Part shown: piece after piece, positions 7,507 to 12,552 of the stretch
Numbering within the stretch: position 1 is the stretch's first letter
Layout of the letters: each line of letters starts with the position of its first letter
DNA from: Lentisphaeria bacterium UBA1784
Lineage (GTDB): Bacteria; Verrucomicrobiota; Lentisphaeria; Victivallales; Victivallaceae
NCBI GenBank assembly: GCA_002315455.1
Contig: DCGG01000072.1
Coordinates: forward strand, 1,018-14,302
Length of the DNA stretch: 13,285 bases
Direction of reading: 5' to 3'
Made by a program: the position numbers and the translations under genes
Notes under the pieces: generated by a model
Told to the model about the DNA's origin: nothing
What the model saw: the letters and a program-made list of their open reading frames with translations, nothing else
The model's database searches: none

Positions 7507-7593
7507 GATCGTTGTTCCGTTTCTTGTAGCCATATATTGAGATCAGATCATTGCATTCGTTTTCAGGAGCCGCTCCGGCAGGAGAGCGCGTCG

Positions 7594-8487
7594 TCAGCGC
7601 ATCCGTCCGCCGCCGCCGTTCCGGCCGCCGCCGCCATTCCGTCCGCCGCCGCCATTCCGGCCGTTGCCATTGTTGTTGTTCATATTGCGGCGCAGCATAT
7701 CCACCATCATCTGCTGGGTCATCAGCTGGGCCTGCTGGAGTTGCTGGTTCATGTTGAGTTTGGGTTGTTTGGGCCCGGAGGTTTTGGCTCCGCTCTTGGA
7801 GGGGTCCTGCAGGATCAGTTCCACCCGGTCGGAGCCTCGGGTCAGGACCGCCTTGGTGCGGGTCACTTCCGCCAGCAGATAGCCGTTGCCGAGGGTCTCG
7901 CCCACCTTGACGTACTGACGGTTGAGTTTCGCGAGGGAGGCGGAGGTGTTGGCGTCCGGGCCGCCGCCGAAGCGCTGACGGAAGGCGCCCATGCCGCGGT
8001 TTCTGCGGCGGTTGTTGCCGTCTCCGCCGCCCATGCCCATGCCGCCCATGCCCGGGGGAGGCATGCCGCCGCCCATCATCTGCATGAAGGGGTTCTCCTG
8101 CTGGCGTTCCTGCTGGCGCATCCGGATGATGGCGCCAAGGACGTTGCCGGCCTGGAAGGTACCCACCAGCGTCATTTCCACCCTGCCGCCGCTGACGTTG
8201 AGACAGCGGTTCTTGTCGAAGACGTCATTCTTGACGATGAACTGCTCCATCTCCTCCCGGTTTCCGGGGCGGACGATTTCGAAGGCAGTATCGTCGAATT
8301 CCTGATTCTGGCTCTGTTTCTGCGCTTTTGCCGCCGCGCTTTTCCGGGAGGCGGAACGCCGTCCGGCGCCCTTGACGGAGTAGTTCGCCTCGGGGGGCTC
8401 CGGAGCGTCTCCCTGAAAGAGTCCTATGATGCTCCAAAGCAGGCAGAGGCCGAGCGTGGCGTTCACAAGGATCAGCAGAAGTTTCAT
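7594..8487 (-). CDS. GspC-like inner-membrane protein with low-complexity insert and Gly-rich tail
   Basis: 297 residues. One N-terminal membrane segment (about 2-24, no cleavage site) and a periplasmic part, the topology of GspC, which links the inner-membrane platform to the secretin. Residues about 85-122 (VEMTLVGTFQAGNVLGAIIR) and 190-228 (YVKVGETLGNGYLLAEVT, then RVELILQ) look like the two halves of the GspC/PilP homology region. They are separated by an insert of about 65 residues rich in Met, Gly, Pro, Asn and Arg. After the domain come a Gln/Met-rich stretch (about 247-268) and a tail of NGGGGR repeats instead of a PDZ domain. The ATG overlaps the gspM-like stop as ATGA. Position just before gspD fits GspC (or PilP before PilQ). 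I see this fold from motif spacing only, so I leave the symbol blank. Confidence 0.75.
   Translation of the reverse strand: MKLLLILVNATLGLCLLWSIIGLFQGDAPEPPEANYSVKGAGRRSASRKSAAAKAQKQSQNQEFDDTAFEIVRPGNREEMEQFIVKNDVFDKNRCLNVSGGRVEMTLVGTFQAGNVLGAIIRMRQQERQQENPFMQMMGGGMPPPGMGGMGMGGGDGNNRRRNRGMGAFRQRFGGGPDANTSASLAKLNRQYVKVGETLGNGYLLAEVTRTKAVLTRGSDRVELILQDPSKSGAKTSGPKQPKLNMNQQLQQAQLMTQQMMVDMLRRNMNNNNGNGRNGGGGRNGGGGRNGGGGRMR
7607..7660 (-). repeat. Three tandem 18-base repeats coding NGGGGR
   Basis: Three consecutive 18-base units of the form CCGCCGCCGCC(A/G)TTCCG(G/T) on the plus strand (7607-7624, 7625-7642, 7643-7660), differing at one or two positions. On the minus strand they code NGGGGR three times at the C-terminus of the GspC-like protein. 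A run coding Asn and Gly-Asn (7661-7680) precedes them in the gene. The unit is a multiple of three, so copy-number changes would keep the frame. Confidence 0.9.
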
Positions 8488-9155
8488 TTAGCGTTCCCTC
8501 CCTTGGCCCGGGCCGGAGCCTTGCCTTCATATCCGAGGACCCGGAGGGACCCGCTGAAGTTTACGGGAGTCACTTCCTGTTCATCCTTCTGTTCCGCGAG
8601 GTTGACGATGCTGAGGGTGGCGTTGCGCCGGGCCGCCCTCATGTCGGGACGGATGTCCAGCCGTTTCCAGCGGATCTCCGGCTTCAGCGCTCCGATGGTG
8701 GAGATGAAGCGGATCACGTCGGAGAGCGGTCCGGTGGCGGAGACGTCAAGTTCTGCGAAGAAGAGTTCATTGTTGATGCGGTCGATCCGTACCGAGCCAA
8801 GCTGATTGAGTTTGAGTTCGCCGGAGCGGGCGGCTTCGGAGACTTTCAACCGGAGTTCGGTCTCCACGTTTCCGTCCTCCGGACGCCACGCGGTGGCGAT
8901 CATCTCCTCGTAGCGCTTGCGGATCAGATCCGCTTCGGCGGCGCCTGCGGAGGTGCTTTCAAAGAGCCGTTGCTGGCGCTTCAATTCCATACGCATGGCG
9001 GCCAGCCGCTGGTTGCTGGGAACGTCGAAGAGGAAACTGCTGAAGTAATAGAGCGCGATGCCGCCCCAGCAGGCGCCGAGCAGGGCCAGTGCGCCGGTGA
9101 GTTTGCCCTTGGGGGTGGCAAGAAACTTCTTCAGTTGGAATTTTTTCCAGTTCAT
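8484..9155 (-). CDS. GspM/PilO-like inner-membrane protein
   Basis: 223 residues. A short basic cytoplasmic start (MNWKKFQLKKF), one membrane segment at about 20-41 (ALALLGACWGGIALYYFSSF), a predicted coiled coil at about 48-85 (Arg/Glu/Gln-rich heptads), then a periplasmic alpha/beta domain at about 95-208. This is the plan of PilO and GspM, which dimerise with the GspL/PilN periplasmic domain and hold the platform together. The segment FAELDVSATGPLSDVIRFIS resembles the PilO strand-helix unit in which a short segment follows a membrane-bound coiled coil. Both ends overlap neighbours as ATGA (GspL-like upstream, GspC-like downstream). Sequence conservation in this family is low, so the call rests on topology, size and position. 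Confidence 0.72.
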   Translation of the reverse strand: MNWKKFQLKKFLATPKGKLTGALALLGACWGGIALYYFSSFLFDVPSNQRLAAMRMELKRQQRLFESTSAGAAEADLIRKRYEEMIATAWRPEDGNVETELRLKVSEAARSGELKLNQLGSVRIDRINNELFFAELDVSATGPLSDVIRFISTIGALKPEIRWKRLDIRPDMRAARRNATLSIVNLAEQKDEQEVTPVNFSGSLRVLGYEGKAPARAKGGNAK

Positions 9156-10402
9156 TTTTTCTTGCGTTCCTTGGGCCGTTTTTCGGCGGATTCCAACTTG
9201 ACGACGAAGGTGATCGCGGAGGAGTTGAAGCCCTGCCGCTGGTGGACTTGTCCCACCTTCCAGTACCGGAGGGGTTCCAGCACTGCCGGTATGTTGATGT
9301 TTTCGGTCTCGCTGTTGAGCATGAGGTCGAGGCCGTCCTCGCTCCAGCGCATATTGATTACCCGGACGTTGGAGGGCAGGACCTTGGTGATGTCGTACAT
9401 TTTGCCGAGGACGTCATGTTCGCCGAGGGGCATGGATGCGATGCGGTTCCGTTCCTTGCGGTCCTTGGAATTGCGGCGGGTCTTGCGCTGATTTTCCGCG
9501 ATTTTGTATTTCAGGTCGGAGATCTGATCGTTCAACTGGGTGAATTCCCGGTAGTTCTCGCACCAGATGGCGATGGAGCTGATCAGCTTCACGAGGATGA
9601 GAAGCCCCACCAGCAGAGCCATGATCCGCAGGGAACCCCGGTACCGGACCTGCCGGATGCTGTCGGGCAGAATGTTCAGACCGTTCCGCAGTTGCCGGAA
9701 TCTGGGGGAGACGGCCAGCCGGGCGGTCAGCAACACCGGGAGGAACTCTTCCGCCGGGAACTCCCGCGCGGGCAGGAGGAAGCACCGGGAAAACTCCGCG
9801 TTCCAGAACTGCAGACCGTCTTCGATCTTTTGTTCATGGCCTTGCTTCGGACACCAGCGTCCGTGGATGAAGCAGAAATCCGGCTCCAAATCGGGGATCC
9901 ACACAGCGGCGTCGGTGGGGGAGACGCCCAGAAGGGGGTGGCAGAAGCCGTCCGCCTTGCGCTCCATCTGATTGACGTACCGGACAAGGTGCTTCACCGA
10001 AGTTTCGGGGACGAGGTAGGCGTTGACGCGGCATCCTCCGTCGGCACCTGCGCCGGGGAGGTCCGCAAACTGCAACTGGTGCGGATCGGGGATCGCCGGG
10101 ACCAGCCGGGGAAGTTCCATCTCGATGGCGTTGCGGCGCTCTTTTGCGGGGAGGTCCACGGAGTCGAAACTGAGCAGGATCCCTTCCTCCAGCGCTCCGC
10201 AGAGCAGGAGCCGCATCGCTCTGGGGCACCCCATGTCCCGGCAGACCTGCCTGGCGGCCGCGGAGGGATCGTCGGGAGCCACCTCCGCTTTGGCCCAGCG
10301 CTGGAGTTCCCAGCGGCGGTCGCGGAAACCGAAAACGGCGCCGAGCACCCGGGACGGAGCAAGATAGAGCACTCCGAACTCCCGGTCGGCGAGAAGGTTC
10401 AT
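9152..10402 (-). CDS. GspL-like protein (PilM-type cytoplasmic domain plus PilN-type periplasmic domain)
   Basis: 416 residues. Cytoplasmic part about 1-235 with the beginning of an actin-like fold (FGVLYLAPSRVLGAVFG and SFDSVDLPAKERRNAIEMELPRLV), as in GspL and PilM. Then LRNGLNILPDSIRQ, the PilN/GspL-type N-L-L-P element just before the membrane segment (about 260-280), a charged coiled coil (about 281-321, ending in a very basic stretch) and a periplasmic ferredoxin-like domain (about 330-404: VLPSNVRVINMRWSEDGLDLML). GspL binds GspE and GspM in known systems. An ATG at 10420 is in frame, but GGAA lies about 6 bases before the ATG at 10402 and no site precedes 10420. The gene begins 79 bases after the secreted protein gene and overlaps the next gene as ATGA. 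Confidence 0.75.
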   Translation of the reverse strand: MNLLADREFGVLYLAPSRVLGAVFGFRDRRWELQRWAKAEVAPDDPSAAARQVCRDMGCPRAMRLLLCGALEEGILLSFDSVDLPAKERRNAIEMELPRLVPAIPDPHQLQFADLPGAGADGGCRVNAYLVPETSVKHLVRYVNQMERKADGFCHPLLGVSPTDAAVWIPDLEPDFCFIHGRWCPKQGHEQKIEDGLQFWNAEFSRCFLLPAREFPAEEFLPVLLTARLAVSPRFRQLRNGLNILPDSIRQVRYRGSLRIMALLVGLLILVKLISSIAIWCENYREFTQLNDQISDLKYKIAENQRKTRRNSKDRKERNRIASMPLGEHDVLGKMYDITKVLPSNVRVINMRWSEDGLDLMLNSETENINIPAVLEPLRYWKVGQVHQRQGFNSSAITFVVKLESAEKRPKERKKK

Positions 10403-10481
10403 GATGGTTTCCAGGTTCATGGGTCAGCCAGTGGTCAGTGTCTTTGTCGCTTTCGTCGGATCAGGGGACCGGACGCGCCTT

Positions 10482-11408
10482 TCAGATGGAGAGCGCGAAG
10501 ACCGGAACGTCCGTCCGGCGGACTGCGCTGCCGTTCTCATCCATTTTGCGGTTCAGTTCCCGGAGCAGTTCCTGCGCCTTCACCGGATCGGTGCGGCGGA
10601 GTTCATCGAATTTTTTCATCTCTTCGGGATATTTCTCCCGGATCATCTTCATCCGGCGGGCGGGATTGACCCGGGTCTGGGAGGAACTGAATGCCGGTGC
10701 ATCTCCGGAGCCGCCCATGCTGCCGCGGCGGCCCATGTTGAGGACGATGCCCTCCTGTTCCGCCAGTTCCCGGAGCCGGATCATCCCTTCGCGCATATTT
10801 TCCTTCATCAGCCTGGCGGCCGCATCGAATTCGGCGGGCTTCTTGGCTTCGAGGCGGCGCAGATTCCGGTCCATGGGGGTGACTGCGTTGATGTCGGCGC
10901 CCACCTTCACCGCGAGAGTCTCGTACTTGTCCTCCACAGCGGTGAGGTCTTTGTTGAGCGAGGCGTACTCCTGGGGGAAGCGTTCCTTGATGGCGGAAGC
11001 GGTCTTGATGGCGGCGGCCATCTCGACGCTCCGTCCGCCCTTGCCGTTGCCACCATTCCGGCGGGAACGGCCGCCGTGCATCCCGTGTCCGCCATCCATG
11101 TCCGGACCTCCGTCGGGAGGCATCATGCCGCCGAACTCCCCGCCGCGTCCGCCCTCCCTCTTGGGAAAGCGGGGCATGGGCAGACGGACGCCGCTCTTGC
11201 GGCAGAGGGCGCGGTACTGTTCCATGGCGGTGACGATATCGGTGACGGCCAGTTTCTGGATCGCTTCCACTTCAGCGGGATATTTCGCCTTCAGTTCCAA
11301 CTGGATCTTGGCAAAGTCCTTCTTTTCGTCGGAGGGAGCCGAAGGTTCCGCCGCAACCAGACCAGAGCCGCACAAAACCGCCGCCGCCAGCAAAGAGTTC
11401 TTCCACAT
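10482..11408 (-). CDS. Secreted protein of unknown function with four helical K-x-P-x-E repeats and a Gly/Met/Arg-rich segment
   Basis: 308 residues, not recognised. It has a Sec signal peptide (MWKNSLLAAAVLCGSGL, cleavage likely after VAA), so it is exported. The mature protein is mostly charged helix. I see four divergent repeats of about 35-40 residues, centred on AKYPAEVEAIQKL, ERFPQEYASLNKDL, AKKPAEFDAAARLM and EKYPEEMKKFDELR, each followed by a helix ending near a Leu and Lys/Glu-rich stretch. Between the first and second repeats is a Gly/Met/Arg/Asn-rich linker (about 86-125). The ATG at 11408 is chosen because AAGGA is 8 bases before it; the in-frame ATG at 11417 has no room for a site. 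It is the first gene of the minus-strand cluster, 79 bases before the GspL-like gene, with no clear terminator between. It may be a T2SS accessory factor, a substrate, or unrelated. Confidence 0.7.
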   Translation of the reverse strand: MWKNSLLAAAVLCGSGLVAAEPSAPSDEKKDFAKIQLELKAKYPAEVEAIQKLAVTDIVTAMEQYRALCRKSGVRLPMPRFPKREGGRGGEFGGMMPPDGGPDMDGGHGMHGGRSRRNGGNGKGGRSVEMAAAIKTASAIKERFPQEYASLNKDLTAVEDKYETLAVKVGADINAVTPMDRNLRRLEAKKPAEFDAAARLMKENMREGMIRLRELAEQEGIVLNMGRRGSMGGSGDAPAFSSSQTRVNPARRMKMIREKYPEEMKKFDELRRTDPVKAQELLRELNRKMDENGSAVRRTDVPVFALSI

Positions 11409-11447
11409 TTTTCGCATCCTTCTCGTAGTTTACGGAAAATCTTGTTC

Positions 11448-11478
11448 CGGACCGGGGTTTGCCGCAGAGCCGGGTCCG
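11448..11478 (-). other. Inverted repeat in the leader of the secreted-protein gene
   Basis: CGGACC (11448-11453) and GGTCCG (11473-11478) can pair, and the stem can extend inward by two more GC pairs past one G-G mismatch. It lies 40-70 bases upstream of the gene at 11408, so it would form a hairpin in the 5' leader if transcription starts near the AT-rich stretch at 11485-11500. It could affect mRNA stability or be an operator. No U-run follows it on the minus strand, so it is not a clear terminator. Confidence 0.4.
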
Positions 11479-11483
11479 CTGGA

Positions 11484-11500
11484 AATCTATATTCTATAAC
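11484..11500 (-). promoter_or_regulatory. Possible -10 region for the secreted-protein/gsp cluster
   Basis: On the minus strand the AT-rich stretch reads GTTATAGAATATAGATTT. TAGAAT within it matches the -10 consensus at five of six positions. No good -35 hexamer lies at 16-18 bases upstream, so the promoter is a candidate only. It is the only AT-rich region upstream of the whole cluster and therefore the most likely place for the operon promoter. The region 11418-11621 otherwise contains no gene. Confidence 0.3.
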
Positions 11501-11577
11501 GGATGCTCATTCCGGTTTATTGTGCAAAAAACATAAAATTCCGTTTTTTTTCAAAAATTTTCGAGAAAACGCAGGGG

Positions 11578-11596
11578 CTTTCCTCAGAGAGGAAGG
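11578..11596 (-). terminator. Possible terminator hairpin after the AraC-type regulator gene
   Basis: CTTTCCTC (11578-11585) and GAGGAAGG (11589-11596) form an 8-pair stem, including one G-U, around a three-base loop, 26-44 bases downstream of the regulator stop codon. On the minus strand the following bases are GC-rich before a TTTT run, so it is not a classic intrinsic terminator. A second AT-rich imperfect stem (about 11561-11592, arms CGTTTT and AAAACG) overlaps it. Together they could end the regulator transcript before the next minus-strand gene. Confidence 0.4.
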
Positions 11597-11621
11597 GAAA
11601 CCATGCCGTTTTTTTTCTTCA

Positions 11622-12401
11622 TCAGCGGGACATCCTGACCATCTTCCGGAATTTCGCAGGCGAACTGTGGAGGATCTGCCGGAACACCCGCGAGAAGTGA
11701 AACCGATCCGCGAAACCGCACCGGGAACTGATCTCGTCGATGGAGAGATCGGTCTGCTGGAGCAGTTCGCCCGCGTACTCCAGCCGCTTCCTCCGGACGA
11801 AGTTTTGGGGAGATTCCCCCATCTCCTCCCGGAAGAGGCGGCAGAAGCCGTTGCAGCTCATCCCCGCGACCTTCGCCAGTTCCGGATTGCCGACGCCACG
11901 GTCCCGGTGGAGGCTCAGCCACTTCCGGACCCGGTCGATCCGCAGGTCCGACTCCTCGGGCAGCGTCAGCACGGCGGGATCCAGCCGGAGCAGCGCGGGC
12001 GTGACCGTCGCCAGCGCCGTGAGCGCGGTCAGTTGTGCCATCGCGGGCCGTGTCCCCCGTTCGCAGCAGGCCCGGATCAGCGCCGTGGTCTCTGCCGCCG
12101 CCGGGAGAACGTGCAGTTCCCGGGGCGGCTTCAGACGGTCGTCAAGGTTGAAATGGATATAAAACTGCTCAAATGGCGCCTCCGCCCGGGTGGAGAACTC
12201 CATGTACGCCGGAAGCAGATAGAAGCATTCCGGGTCCAGTGGCACCCGCTTCCCGTTAATCCACAAGACGCCGCCGGGAGTCGGGTTCCAGTAGAAGCGC
12301 CAGTACGGCGTGCGGAGCCGGTCCTGCACCCACGGGTAGATCTCCCGTTCGTAATGACAGCAGAGAAGGCGGATCGGGGTTTCGGAAAGAGAGCCGAGCA
12401 T
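11622..12401 (-). CDS. AraC-family transcriptional regulator, probably of the rhamnose genes
   Basis: 259 residues, normal for the family. N-terminal cupin-like sensor region about residues 30-90 (YWRFYWNPTPGGVLWING, later FYLLPAYMEFST and FYIHFNL). C-terminal AraC DNA-binding domain about 156-256 with two helix-turn-helix units: NPELAKVAGMSCNGFCRLFRE (about 172-192) and IDEISSRCGFADRFHFSRVF (221-240), followed by SPAKFRK. The second unit and its GF-x-x-x-x-FSRVF pattern are classic. The GGAGGG site 6 bases upstream makes the ATG at 12401 secure. The gene diverges from rhaA across 151 bases, the usual layout of a local regulator. I infer that it senses L-rhamnose or a related sugar; the ligand is not visible in the sequence. 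Confidence 0.92.
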   Translation of the reverse strand: MLGSLSETPIRLLCCHYEREIYPWVQDRLRTPYWRFYWNPTPGGVLWINGKRVPLDPECFYLLPAYMEFSTRAEAPFEQFYIHFNLDDRLKPPRELHVLPAAAETTALIRACCERGTRPAMAQLTALTALATVTPALLRLDPAVLTLPEESDLRIDRVRKWLSLHRDRGVGNPELAKVAGMSCNGFCRLFREEMGESPQNFVRRKRLEYAGELLQQTDLSIDEISSRCGFADRFHFSRVFRQILHSSPAKFRKMVRMSR

Positions 12402-12552
12402 AGGGATCCCTCCTGCACTTCATTGTGCACTTATGTTTCAAATGGATACAAGTTTTTTTATAATATCCATACTTTTTTCCATTTTTGCAAGTATCTTTTA
12501 AGAGAAAGTCCGAAAAAACGGGCGAAACGCCTTCAAAAAAAGGAGAAACATC
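12402..12552. promoter_or_regulatory. Divergent promoter/operator region between the AraC-type gene and rhaA
   Basis: An AT-rich intergenic region with several symmetric elements. TGCACTT occurs twice in the same orientation, at 12414-12420 and 12426-12432 (12-base period), and TGCAC/GTGCA (12414-12418 and 12425-12429) is also an inverted repeat. ATGGATA (12442-12448) and TATCCAT (12464-12470) are an inverted repeat. A perfect TATAAT (12459-12464) lies between and touching its arms, with a poor TTTCAA -35 (12436-12441) 17 bases upstream, which fits an activator-dependent promoter for rhaA. On the minus strand, TTGCAA (12490-12485) and GATATT (12467-12462) are 17 bases apart and could serve the regulator gene. 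AraC-type proteins bind paired sites like these. Confidence 0.55.
12521..12531 (+). other. Small hairpin in the rhaA leader
   Basis: GGCG-AAA-CGCC is a perfect four-pair stem with a three-base loop, flanked by A-rich stretches (12513-12518 and 12535-12541), 10 bases before the rhaA ribosome binding site AGGAG (12541-12545). It may isolate the ribosome binding site from upstream structure. It is too small for a riboswitch. Confidence 0.35.

Noticed and set aside
7607..7660. Possible CRISPR array at the tandem repeat
   Set aside because: The 18-base units are contiguous with no spacers and stay in frame with the GspC-like gene.
5155..8805. Plus-strand ORF of 1216 residues antisense to gspD, the GspC-like gene and the gspM-like gene
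   Set aside because: It has a His/Val/Gly-rich composition with no domain signature, and the opposite strand codes a clear secretin and its neighbours. GC-rich codon use commonly leaves such antisense frames open.
10421..10481. Terminator between the secreted-protein gene and the GspL-like gene
   Set aside because: Only weak GC-rich pairings and no T-run on the minus strand, so I do not call a terminator here.
9242..10669. Plus-strand ORF of 475 residues antisense to the GspL-like gene
   Set aside because: No motif or ribosome binding site; the minus strand has membrane, coiled-coil and PilN-type features and overlapping junctions with neighbours.
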